From Rosellinia necatrix (lineage: Eukaryota > Ascomycota > Sordariomycetes > Xylariales > Xylariaceae), in contig JAGYVD010000002.1 of NCBI GenBank assembly GCA_021209875.1, positions 4,216,001-4,280,000 on the forward strand: a stretch of 64,000 bases of DNA, given 5' to 3'. Position numbers and translations under genes: made by a program. Position 1 is the first letter of the stretch. Each line of letters opens with the position of its first letter. Shown piece by piece: positions 21,501 to 33,713 of the stretch. The notes below the pieces were generated by a model. The model was not told the origin of the DNA, ran no database searches, and saw only the letters and a program-made list of their open reading frames with translations.

Positions 21501-24100
21501 GGCTCCTCGGGGGCCCGTATGATCGACGTTGAAGATCGTCGCCTTCGGGATTTTCGCCTCAGCCGTCGAGGAAAGAGAAGTTTCTCGCCTGACCATCTCA
21601 ACCCCAGATTAAGCCCCGAGTATTATAGATATATACATATACGCGAGGGGAAGGGATGTCCTTGCTCCCCCCCCCTCCCTCCATCCCTGCCTCCCACCTG
21701 CCCATCTCTCCTCGCATGCCGTCCCGCATCGCGTCATCGGCTCGGAAGCGGCTCGAGACACCCGGGACGGGAAGGGTACGGCCGCACGCGACAACGACCC
21801 CGAGGGGGAAACGCAACGTTGCCTATTCGGTTACGCCTCAGAGTCAGTCCCCCTTTGACGTTACGTCGCGCGGGGGGGAGGGGGAGAGAGAGGGCGGCGA
21901 TGACTTCCCGTTCCAGAACGTCGCTTCGCGGCTCTTTTCCCCGCGCCCCCGCCGGCTAGGGGAAGGAGAAAAGCGAAAGAATGGGGGGGGGGAAGGGAGG
22001 GAAAGAAAGGATGGGAGAGGTGCGCGTACAAAACTGACTCGGTCCCGGGTCTCCGTTGTGGGCAGAGGCTTTTGACATCTGTCAAGTCTCGGGGGGACGA
22101 TCGGCGGGGCAAGGGGAAGGAGAGAGAGAAAGGGGGGGTATACTTTCTTACTTTCCTTCTCTCTTTCTTCCCCTGGTATCCCGGGCGAGGGTTAGAGTTT
22201 CCTTGGGGTTTGTGCGCGCGTGCGTTCGCCGCGACGGGATATTCTACGCGAAGTACGGCTGGGTTACCTGAAGCATCCGGTGAACTCGGGTAGAAGCTTC
22301 GGCAGTGTGGGATGGGATTGGGGGGGGAAGCGCATAGGCTAAGGTTCGATAGATACCCGCTACGCACGCCCGTCGCCCTGTCGGCTGGCCATTCCACATT
22401 GCGACTGGTGGTTAAGTCCGCGTCTTGGCGGCGGGCTCTGCTTCTCGGTCTTTTTTTTTTTTTTTTTGTTACCCGAAGATTGGATTTTCCCACTCGAAAC
22501 ACACACACATTATTCCCCCTTCCCCCATTTCTTGCCACCCCGCCGCCCCTCCGAGCATGACGAGCATGACGACCCCGTCCGATGTGTCGTTCATGCGGGT
22601 TTAGTTCGGCGGATTTGATAGGACCAGCCACATGCTCGGTGTGGCGGGAGGATCTCTCGTGGATCGGTAAATCAGTCCATACTAATCTTTTTTTTCCCGA
22701 AACGCAATCTATGTAATTAATTTGAACATTGATTGTGGCCCCAATGCAACTACGGTGCTTGTGCATCGCGGGAGGGAACCGGTCACGGAACTCATTAAGT
22801 TGGTGCTCACATAGTCCACACGCCAAGCCCTTCGCAACATCGCCTCTTCGGGGGGGAAGGAGGAAGAAGGAAGGGGGGGGGGGTGGTTTCGTGAGCGCGA
22901 AGGGGCGAAAAAGGGCGATGGATGTATGTGTGTTGTCTGTACACGCCGGTCAGCAGGGTTAGGAAGTAAGCAGATGTGTACCGAATCATCAATCGTCCGT
23001 CCGGTTTGCTTAGGTGAGCAAGGGGATCAAACGAGACTGGCAGATGATAAACATCGGAAGGGGAGGGGGAGGGGGCGTTGTTTGTCGTCGTCATCGTCGT
23101 CGTCGCCGTCGCGATCACGACACGTGCAGGAATTTTTCAAGCGCATATGGGAGCAGCAGTACCACGCTATAGCAACCGTAATAATAGAAAAACCGAAAAA
23201 GAAGAAGAAGCGAGAAAACAAGGCAGAAATAACGACGGGGTTTCCTATCTTGATTTAGAAAAAGAAAATAAATAAATAAATAAATAGAACTCCCTCCTGA
23301 TGTGCCCCCGTCTCGTCGATATTTCCCCGCTGCCGGCGTCTACTCCGCGGTTACGGATATGTAGTAAAAACCCGTTCGCTTCATTCAATCGTCGGCCAAC
23401 CTGCGACTTACGGCGGCGGCATGGGTGGAGGATATGTGCGCAGTATGAGGGCATGCCCGCCAGAGGGGGATTGCCGAAAGGGGTAGGCGGGAGGGCGCGT
23501 CCGTCGAATCAGAGACGAGAATCAGCGGGATGAGAAGCGATGGGAGGCTATAGCCAAGAGATGATTATCATAGATTGGGTGGTTATAGCTTACACAAAAA
23601 TATATACAGTGGTATATGTGTATAACTATCTATAAGAGCCGGCAATTATAGCGTCATGAGCTTGCGATCGCGGAATATATACAGGCATGGGCGGCGCACG
23701 CATCTATACCACACCAAGATATGGTCGTGCCGGTGCTTGGGCTCGGGGGGAAGGGAGAGGGGAGGGGTTTGATCGATTATCCGGGTTTTTCTGTTTTTTG
23801 GGTCGCTTGCCTCCTGTAATCACCCACACCACCCTCGTTTCCTACAGTACAGTAACCTGTCGTCTGGCGCCCCTCGTTGGTTGCGACCAAGGGGTCTCGC
23901 CCTACCCCATGGCGGCATGCCACGCGTCTGCGTCTACGCGCGTCTGCCAGGAATGCAAAGAAGGGTATCTGTTCCAGATATCGTCGCTGGATGGTTCGGC
24001 TACTGCGTTCTAAATTATCTTTTCTAATCTCTCCCCCCTTCCCTCCCCTTTTTTTATTGTTTCGTTTTCCATTGGGCTACGACTTGGGGTACATACATAG
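21500..24100. other. Purine/pyrimidine strand-skewed block without a supported gene
   Basis: Long runs of G/A (for example about 21980-22020, 22105-22140, 22855-22885) alternate with C/T runs (about 21660-21715, 22140-22170, 24025-24070) through 2.6 kb. This skew produces long chance open stretches on both strands, including 321 codons at 21861-22826 (minus) of Arg/Ser/Pro-rich composition. I see no domain, start context or splice pattern. It could be a long non-coding transcript or leader. Confidence 0.45.
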
Positions 24101-25228
24101 TAACTGACCGACGGCGCTTGACAGGCAAGGGGTACGTACAGCCAAGAGGTATAGTGCAAGGTGGTGTAGTTCAATGCATGTATCAAAAGGGGAGAGAGCT
24201 GTGTCTTACATGATGTGCATGTACATATACGGCACATCTTAAGCAGCGAATGCAATGAAACAGTCAAATCTACCGGCCGTCCTCCCTTGTCCGCCTATCT
24301 GCCCGTCTGTTGGCCGAGCTGGCGTTGCCCGGTAGGCTGTGCGGCCGTGCTTGGGACGAAGCCACCCATATCGCACACATGCGCGTAGGTGCGATTGAAG
24401 CCTTCTTTTGCGCTCGATGGCGATGTGCGACTGTGCGACGACGACGTCGCGCCACTAATAGATCGAGAGGATCCGATGAGGGCGGGGGTAGATCTCAACA
24501 GCCATCGGTGGTTACAGGTGATGGTACACTACAGTACACCATGTAAGGAAGATGTAGGGGAGCGTAGAACGAAGAAAAGCAGGTTTATTTGCCCGTCATA
24601 CGTGGTGCCCTTTCCTTCCCCTTGTTTTTGCATAATAGAGTATGACGGGGGAAAATTATGGTCAAGACAGATAGGTTGATAGGTTGGCTTGGCAGCCCTG
24701 TAAGGAAAACTCCTGGGTCCCGCACAGCATGGGCAGTTACGGATAGACATACTATCTTGGTGTGGTGTAAGACGCATGGGCGGTAAAAGTGGTGCTGGGA
24801 TGCGATTCGGTCATCGTCATTAAAATGTGACAGCTGGACTAGGGGATCTCCTCCCCCCTTCCCCCTGTCCCGTCATCGATGGTGGTGGACGTTCTGTTAC
24901 CTGGGGCCAGCCTCGCGAGAGCGCAACCCAACCCAAACGGCCGAAAGTCTTCTTGCCATCTTAACCGGTGAGGATCTCGGGGTCCTTGTTTAGACTGAGT
25001 TTCTCGGTTGACCTAAAGAGGCATGGGGGATGCTTGAAATCCCCAACTTCTCTCCCTCTCGTTTAACCTCGTACCGCGTTCGCATATCATATTATTTCTA
25101 CCCTCGCTAATCATATAGCGTGCCGCTCTATAGGTAACCCTGCCTGTCCCGGCTACACCTCGACGTCATAATCTTAAGAATCTTTGCTCATTTTTCGTCG
25201 TCCAAACGAAACGAACGCCTCGTCTTAC

Positions 25229-25310
25229 CGAAGCCCGGGTCCGAACCTATGACATGAATGCGACAGTCAGCATCGTAAGGACGAGCGTTCGCTCTATGAG
25301 ACTAGGGACC
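25229..25310 (-). pseudogene. tRNA-like remnant, possibly from tRNA-Arg(ACG)
   Basis: Read on the minus strand, an A-box-like TAGTCTCATAGAGCG, the anticodon-arm string GCTCGTCCTTACGATG and a B-box-like GGTTCGGACC follow in tRNA order. The anticodon stem (CGTCC against GCTGA), T-stem and acceptor stem do not pair, and there are about 10 extra bases between anticodon and T arms. I read it as a dead tRNA copy or chance similarity, not a working gene. Confidence 0.25.
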
Positions 25311-27735
25311 GGCCAGAGACATGTCGAGAGGCATCATTAGATAATCGTTGGCTTGCGGAGAGCAAGGCCCCATGGATAGATACCTTGGCGCTTCATTCTT
25401 CCTTTTCTCCGCCCAGCGAAGCTAATTAGTCTTTCCCGACAACTTTCGTTGTTAGTGGACCGGCAGGCCCTTGCATCCGCTTTCCCATTTCCCCAGGACC
25501 CCAGACAAGGACTATCCCTACTAACACTAGTAATGATCGCGTAGTGTATACTTGGACCCTGACATATAACGAGATAATATAATGACAGGACGAGGGTAGA
25601 TGCCAGAGTCAGCCAATATTCAATGTGGGAGATCGCCTATCATCATTCATCAGTGAGACGTGGTGGTGGTTTATTACCTGGTAGTGGGAAACCCGATATT
25701 GCCATCGTACCCACGGGTTTGGGATGACAACCTACCTTTCAATCCCTCAATCCTCCTGGGACTGCAAATATCAGTGGCCTCAAACGTCCCCTACCTTGTT
25801 ATGGGTACCCTCACGCCACTGCAGCATGCTGTAGGTTTGCCATCGCTCCTGAGGCCTGGCCCTTGTTGGATGCGCGGAGAAAAGGGGCCTTCTCGTGGTG
25901 GCGAGTCCAAAGTGCGCATGATGGTCTCTCAAAGTGGCTAAGGAGCCGTTTGTTCTTGCGTGAACAACGGCAGGCTTGGACTAGGCATATCTCTATGCGG
26001 TATACCGTAACGCACTAGGCGGGATTTGAGATATCACGCACAAAGAATCTACGTAAACCTGCGTTATAGACGGCGTAGTCCGAGTGAGCGCCTATCTCTA
26101 GTTTTAGCGAAATAACTCCATATCGGTTAGCAACGGGCGAAAGGCATAGAAGAACGACAACCCAACTCAAACTAGCCTTCCCACACGGAGTCGCGTATGA
26201 AGGTCGAAACCGAATAAAAGAGACAATACATCGGAGGTCTCTTGCTGGGGTGGAAGCCCGTGACTCAGAGACACAGCAGGGGCCGACCTTGGCCCTCAAT
26301 ACGACTACGTACAGAATAGCCATGCTATGTGGGGGCCGGCGCCGATGAGTTCGGAGAGGTTCGCCGGCATTACCTCTCTTCTTTTGTAGATTTTGTGGTT
26401 GTGCAAGATCTCATATGCAGTTTGCCCCTGGGAGGGGCGATGGTATCGTTATTGACAGACGGGTTGTGTATGCCGAGGGCACCACAACATGAAGTGAGAC
26501 GATACGTATGCCAACACACGTCCTCGGCCAAAAGGGGCAAAGGGGTTCTTTGTCAAGTGGTACCGCCCTCCAAGCGTCCCAAGACATGCAGCTGCGTCCT
26601 CCCGATGTGGTGGTATCAGATCTCACGGCTACACATTCAACTAGAAAGCGACAGCTCGCGCCACTTGCAGATGACAGGCAGGTACCGTATATATCTGGCT
26701 GAACGGGGAGGGCGATTAGTGCATTATCGGTCCGTAATCACACGACGATAGCAGAACGTCGACGAGGAAGAGGTAAGCTGCCTGGTGACAGACAGGCCTA
26801 CCGTAGAGACACATTCGAACTACAGCACCTAGAGAGAAAATACCCGAGACCCACAATGATGTCGGCACAGGGGCCGACAGTGATCCAGCATTGCACTTGT
26901 AGTGCGTGGCGCCTTCGGGGGATTCGACCAGATTCCCCAAGGCTCATCTACTGTCGTTAACAGACCGGTTCACCACATCGTAATGAAGCCGGCCGGCCAG
27001 TTGCTTCGCACGACCTCGCTGGAAGTGCCGAGGGTTAATTGAGATTACGGGCCAAATCATGATTCTAGGGAACACAACCTCAGCAGCCGGTGCCAGAGCC
27101 AGCGACGAAAACGATTCCACCACAACAGGCCGGCAAATATCGAGTCTGGATGTTAGATAGTAAATACGTACTGTCGGGCAGTCACCTCGCAAGGAGCCAA
27201 AGAACCCTGAGGAATGCTGAAGAACCCTGCTACACGATGCAGAGTGCCGTTTGTGCCGCACAGGACGGCGGTGGCGACATTACTCTGCACGAAGCGAGGA
27301 CTAACGCTGATGATGTTCGGTGGCAATTGATAAAGCGTCACACATGGGAGCACGTATCTGGAGGGGGGGGTTCACTCCGATACGATAATGTGATATACCA
27401 GGATCGCTTTGGCCGGTCGGCGGCAGCGCTTCTCCTCCCCTGGGACGAGGCCACATAAGCATGTCCGTGGCCGTCTGCAAGATTGGCGATGTCGTGTCAA
27501 GGCAAGGCGCTCTCCGATATCCCAGACGTCACTTGGCCAACGTGGACAGAGCGTCCGATCCGTACCATGCGGTGTAAACGCTTCTGAGATAGCATAGATA
27601 GCATACATACAGAGGTGCACCACTCGACAGATGGCAGGCGGAGTGTTGGGTCCGGGTAGCAGCCGAGAGAGTTGTCTCACCAGCATCATGGGCCCCAAGA
27701 CGCGAGTGTTCAAGTGTTCAAGTGTTCAACCAAGC

Positions 27736-27795
27736 AGGCTGGTTTGCAGGCTGTTTTGCAGGCTGTTTTGCAGGCTGTTTTGCAGGCTGTTTTGA
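27736..27795. repeat. 12-nt tandem repeat (CAGGCTGTTTTG)
   Basis: Four near-exact head-to-tail copies of a CAGGCTGTTTTG unit, preceded by a short AGTGTTCA direct repeat at about 27707-27729. Confidence 0.85.
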
Positions 27796-28085
27796 TGGCC
27801 GTTACGCCACCTGGCCAGTCGAACAACCTTGATCCTGACCTTGTCGTTACCGGGATGCCGAACGCAGGCAAATCAAAGGCTTGCTACAAGTAGATGGATG
27901 ATCTCTCATGATCTGATATTGTATAAGAAGTCGGTCCGAGCAATAGGAATGCATGCATCCTCAGCCACGGAGCTGGCAGTGTCGACGTCGCAGTACGACG
28001 GGACGATGACCTGCAAACTCCCATGGAGTGCGATTGAAATCGATGGATCCAAGGAGAAGAGATGTTGAAGATAGATTAGCCACAC

Positions 28086-28167
28086 ACATACATACATACA
28101 TACATACATACATACATACATACATACATACATACACGGCAGTGGCAGCAGCAACAGTGGCAGCAGC

Positions 28168-28198
<31 letters not shown>

Positions 28199-28206
28199 GC
28201 AGCAGA
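28086..28206. repeat. Compound microsatellite: (CATA)n then GGC/CAG-rich tract
   Basis: About 12 units of CATA (to 28136) are followed by imperfect CAG/GGC triplets (28142-28206) with a pure core of about nine GGC units. Confidence 0.9.
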
Positions 28207-29437
28207 TGATGACAACCCCGAATGTATGTGGGAGAATGTGGGAGGGCGAGTGTGGGAGGCGAGGGCGGCAAAAAGCGGGCTTGGGTAAAATGATTGGAGT
28301 TGTTCCTGACATAACTATTTGTACATATAACGATACAAGTACGTACTGTAACTAGGTAATAGAAGATAGTAGCATAATACTAGCATATTACCCAGTACAG
28401 TACAACCAGCACTAAAATCTAGGGAGTTAATTAGCTAGATAATCGTCGTGAAATTAGCACGGTTTCAAGAGGCCGTGGCTAATTAATAACGGATTCTATT
28501 ATCGGGCTCCTCTTAGACACGCTAGCATTTGATCACCTACGCCTATCCTATGGCGACATCTCTCGAGGCGAAAGAATTAAGTATCTATGTATATGTGCGA
28601 GGGTACTTGGTACATTAGGAACTACAAGTATTACCGAGGCCATCTCGCACTAGCTTAGATACTGTAGTGCCCAGGCACACAGGTAGAGAGATACAAAACG
28701 CGGCCAATTATAACATATCGCAGTCCGCTTTTAGAATCACATACAGTACACTAGTAGCGTGAGCCTCTGATACTACCCACTATCTAAAGTAACCCTATCT
28801 ACTAGGTACTACCTACTATTGCTACTATTACTATCACTGTTGCTACAGCTGCTACAGCATGTACGTACGCTGCTACATATGTATAAGTGCCCGGGCTACA
28901 TTAGTTCAGTTACCTTTGAGGTAAGTTAGTTGGCGCGTGCTGGCGCAAGTCGCAAACCCCTCCCCTATTTTTCGCACTCCTGAAATAGGCACTAGTGGGA
29001 AATCTATACCCGAAGGGTGCGGAGAGTGGGTGATTGGTAGCGATATATTACATTGTACGGGAGTAACCCGGGAACCTGGTGCCGTTGGGAGAAGTTAGGT
29101 ACGCTAATGTACGGACGAGAGCTGGCCTAGCGCTGTAGTCTTGACCTGTTCGGGGAATTGTCGCGAATGGCATCTCGGCCGGGGCCCACATTATCATCTT
29201 GACACGGGCAAGCCAGGGGGCTCCCGATGACAGCGGGTCGGATGTTGATTTGACAGGGACGTGGTCAGATCAAGGGTTCGTTCGTTTGACAGGAGCACGG
29301 GTCTCAATTTTATCTCTGACGAAATACGCGACCTTTTAATGATGGGTGACTATGACGGGTGCCATTTCGGTCACGCATACACACATGCCCAATAACAATA
29401 TACATAATACTATCCCTATACATATCCATAGTAATAA

Positions 29438-29478
29438 ATAAATACATACATACATACATGTACGTACATACATACATG
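29438..29478. repeat. (CATA)-type microsatellite
   Basis: Imperfect CATACATA run interrupted by GTACGTA. Confidence 0.8.
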
Positions 29479-31165
29479 TAGGTAGTCAGTGAGCTACTTA
29501 CATATCCCATGATGCGCTCCATAATATGCTCTCCATAATATACTTTCCGTGATATACTCCCCATAATACGCTCTCCATAATGTACTATACATAATACCAT
29601 ACATAGTACTATACATAATACCATTCTTGATAATCACGGGCTGCAGTCAGAGACCATGCACAGCACAGTCCTGGAGCTGCTGACGTTTGATGACAATACG
29701 ACCGTCACCTATTATCGTCCGATGACTAACTACCTAGACGAGGCAAAATAGCAGCGCTGGTATATTGCCTCATCATATTGTAATGCGCGTCTGTGTGCGA
29801 CCACAACATCTCATGGTTCCATGCGCATGCATGCAGCTATCTCTCCTGTGCATTGAGGATGCCGGTCAGCTGGAAATACTACCATTGGTCCTCAGCTGAT
29901 GGGGAGTGGCATGAGGGTCAGGGGGCCATTCTCGTGCGATGCGACGGCCCAAACATTAAACCATTCCTCACGCGTGCCTCGATCAGAGATACACCCGCCC
30001 GCCTAAGCGGCACAGCAATATCTACCGAGGCTGCCGTATGTACTGTACACGGAGAGAGGATCCCTACCTCCGCCGGCAAAGGTGTTATTGTGTGATAACT
30101 ATAAGGCTTAGCTTAGTCTATGGACGTGAAACATCGTAGCGAGACAGCTTCGTGTTGGAGTATGGTGTCGTACGCCTACACAGGCTACATGCACTCTTCT
30201 GGCCACCAAGCGCCTGGCCACCAAGCGAGCTGTCGGTATGGGATGGACTCCGATACTGAAAGCTTCGAGCCCGGGATGATACCTACTGTCACACTGCCAA
30301 TACAACACCAAGCAAGCAGCATCGTCATTTGCAATCTGGGCTATGGTCCCACCGGTACAACACAGTTGATGGAAACATAGGCTTCCCTAGAAATGACAAG
30401 ATGGACTGACTCCCTTTCCCGATATATCGCACCAATACCGTCGCCGGCCGCGATATCATATATCACTAGGCGCATGCAAAATGAACGATGCATTTCAGAC
30501 GACAACCCTACAACAATGCACGAATTCCCGTATGTAGACACCGCCGAAGAAATGTATGATAAACTCATCTACGCCATGTTAGGTGACCCATTCCCCGCGA
30601 GGTAGCCTCGGGGGGGTTAGCGGCGGCACAGTCGCTTAAAACGGTGGTGTAATATGGGTCATATTCCGCTAAGGGCCGAGGAATATTTCGAGTTGACATA
30701 CCGAGCCCCTCCCCTAGTTACGGTCAGTAAACTCCTACTCGATGTAGAGATACGAGTGTAACAAACAACACCCCGTTACCCGTTCCGTCTCCTGTATTGA
30801 TATTCGCAAACCAGGGGATCCGTATCCTCGTCGTAGTTGTTCTGCAGCTTGCTTTTTTTGTCTCCTGCGCACTTTTCCCCGTGTTACTTGTGGTGGTCAC
30901 AGCATGACCAGGTGCCAGGAAAGCCCAGCGTATACTCAGGTAACCATCTAAACGTTGCAACAATCGCCGCCTTTTCCGTCATTGTGGCGCACGGGACCTG
31001 CCAACCCCGATTGCCAGCCCCTCGGTTCTGCTCTGAACTAGCAAGATTCCAGTTTGCGTCGATTCGTGAACGTGCATTTAGTGACCGGGTACCAGGTACT
31101 ACGGTATCAGCCGCCGGAGCTCCCTCCCACCCAAGTCTGATCGTCATTTTGCCCAAATAACTCTT

Positions 31166-31215
31166 GTGGTAGTGCAGTGTAGTGTGGTGTAGTGTGGTGC
31201 AGTGTGGCGTAGTGT
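31166..31215. repeat. Degenerate 10-nt repeat (AGTGTGGTGT family)
   Basis: About five imperfect copies of TGTAGTGTGG/TGCAGTGTGG occur head to tail. Confidence 0.7.
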
Positions 31216-33647
31216 ATCTGACCTGTCTAGCCTCTTCGATGAGGTTTACCGTTGGGAAGATGTGCGTGCGGCGCCGACCCGCATGAGGCGTTGGCCAACA
31301 CCCACATTCTCGCTATCAATGTGGAGCTGTCAGAAGATGCAAAGCATGCTATAATTATAGCATACACTACGTAGGCGATACGCAGGCGGGCATAGTCGTC
31401 GACAAGGACCCGTTCTACCAAAGTGGGTTTTACGTGTCCCCAGAGAATCGGCGATAGGCATAACGTCGAGGAGGGGGACTCCATGGATTGCGAAGTAGGA
31501 AGCAAGGTAATGGTTATGGAGTGTGTCTTCGTCCTGGAGAGCCCCAGTGAACCCCATCAATTCTTAATGACTGAATCGGGGGTCCACGACCCGATATCAC
31601 GGGCGAGGCTGATAGGCCGGCAGAATTATGATTACTGATCCCGAGGACTCTCATTGCTCGACCACAGCGGGGACGCACACTGACAGATCGTGGCTTGCGC
31701 TCAAGACGACTAACCTGATAGGTTCAAGGCTCAGACTAGCAGATAGCAACAATCGGAGACAGTTACACGAATATGTATAATGATGATCATGTCTGGCTAA
31801 AAGCTTTTTATTGTTATTATAGTGCGATCCGGGCGTCAAGGGTATGTAAGTGCTTAAACATATCGGTCGTTACGGCCTTTCGGTGCTTAGACCAACTAGT
31901 GCAAGGCCTAGGTAGGAAGCTGAATAGCCCAGGTCGATTAGCAAGCAACTCAGTCTTGCCTACCTTTGCCTAGTACTCTTCGGTTAGTAGGTATGCACTC
32001 GGTAATGAACTCCCTCTAGTGGATCTCGTGTGATTTCACACGAGGCGACGAATCGCTGAAAACCCCATACCACTAACTACCTGGGTATGTATGTAGTGTA
32101 GGGTATGTATTATTATTTGGCACCGAGGATAAACGGGCTAATACTTATTTATGTCCTAGTTCGGAATGCACATACCTGTTATCATCACCTACCCCAGGTG
32201 GTCAAATTTCTTGATCGGTCGGCCGGCTTTGGGAAGCATATCCAAGTTGAATAGCTAACCTACCTGGAAGTTGCGTAGCAGCCAATCCCTACGACTTCAG
32301 CCTGGTTGGTGCAAGACAGCGCTTAACCATCTAAACCTTTATCCCTTTGCGCATCACCAACTACCCCCCACAGAGTCCCTATTAATGTGTAATGGCGGAC
32401 AGTAGGTGATGGACCATCAGTGTCGTTTACGCCTGTTTCTCTTGGACATAATGTGCCTTTTGAGCGCATAGGCCTCACCATTTACTCAAAAGGATGCCCA
32501 CAAACCATATATTTTTGAACGACCAAGGATAACGCCAAGGACTTACTCCGCCAAACCGCCTCGGGGTCCCACTAACTACACCAGTTATTCCCGAAGGAAC
32601 TTCACGTAATACATACCTTCTTGATATGATTGGGATGGGGCTGGGATGATAATATGCGACGCAATTACGGGATTGGACCAAATCCAGAGCTGAGTAGGTC
32701 AATCTAGCCCCTGAAGCGATGAATGTGTAAGTAGCGACGGGTGCGTATTCTTTCGTCACTCACTCGTGATTCCTTCGGGGGTTCTCAGTTTTACACTTCT
32801 AATGCGCCGAACGCCTGTGGTTATGCATATAAGTTATACGGAGGTGGTTAAACTCTGCTGACGGCAGTGACCTGGGTTGCTGGGTGGCTTGATAGATCTG
32901 CGTCCGGCTGGCGGATAGCGGGAGTATACACACCAAGTTAATTCGCGAAGGGCTGAACTTGTCATCCCGGAGGGTCAGCGGTTTGGACATTCATCGTCAT
33001 CTCCGAGCTTGCATATCAGTTCATAATCCAAGGCCATGACCATGGCGATGGATAACAAAGTGCTCCCGCAACAATGCCGGATGCCGGGCCAACAGGTTTT
33101 GGGAATCGAGGTACATGCACAATGCAAATTCGGAGGCATCGGGTTTTTATTGCCCACAGGTCCTGTACAGACTGGGTCAAGGTACACCAAAGCGGGCTCG
33201 ATTGTAACAAGCGGGAAGACCGTCTACAGCACCCCCTTCCCCCTCCCGAGTTTCCGGTAAGCGTTCGGAACCGAGAGATTTAAGTTCAATGACTCGACGG
33301 CGGAACACCGGCCCTCTCGCTCGGCGGATCACATTGTTCCTGCATACCAGCACATTACATACCTGCTTGAGGTAAGGACCCAGTCGGTTAGTAGTAATGA
33401 AGGTAGCACGACGTGCTACTTACTTACTACTTACACTAAAGGCGTGCCTCTACAAGTACACCATTCCTCTGCACTACAACCTGCTCGATAATCTAGATAA
33501 TACAGCACCACACCTCAACTGCTACATGATTTATACTAGTTATACATACCTCCTTGCACTACGTAAAATTAACCTATGTGACAAAACCAATAAGCGGGAT
33601 CTATCTGGGCGCATCTGGGTGGCGTCACAGCACCACAATACATCATT

Positions 33648-33713
33648 CATACATACATACATACATACATACATACATACATACATACATACATACATAC
33701 ATACATACATACG
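33648..33713. repeat. (CATA)n microsatellite, about 16 units
   Basis: An almost pure run of the same tetranucleotide seen at 28.1 and 29.4 kb. Confidence 0.95.

Larger units (their letters stand above)
24100..28080. other. Gene desert, second part
   Basis: Four kb without a supported gene. It holds a tRNA-like remnant near 25.3 kb and a 12-nt tandem repeat at 27.74-27.80 kb. Open stretches on both strands are short and carry no recognised domain. Confidence 0.45.
28300..33640. other. Gene desert, third part
   Basis: More than 5 kb without a supported gene. A (CATA)-type tract lies at about 29438-29478 and a TAGTGTGG-type repeat at about 31166-31215. The frame at 30120-30605 (plus) is open except for one TAG at 30378-30380 and is discussed separately. 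CCTA/TAGG words are frequent around 28.8, 31.9 and 32.1 kb. Confidence 0.45.

Noticed and set aside
21861..22826. 321-codon open frame on the minus strand
   Set aside because: It lies in a purine/pyrimidine-skewed block that suppresses stops on both strands. The product is Arg/Ser/Pro-rich without any domain, and overlapping frames are equally open.
27372..27713. Minus-strand stretch starting NTRVLGPMMLVRQLSRLL, which recalls the NxxGPM region of short-chain dehydrogenases
   Set aside because: Similarity ends after about 18 residues. The YxxxK active site and the nucleotide-binding GxxxGIG are missing in every frame.
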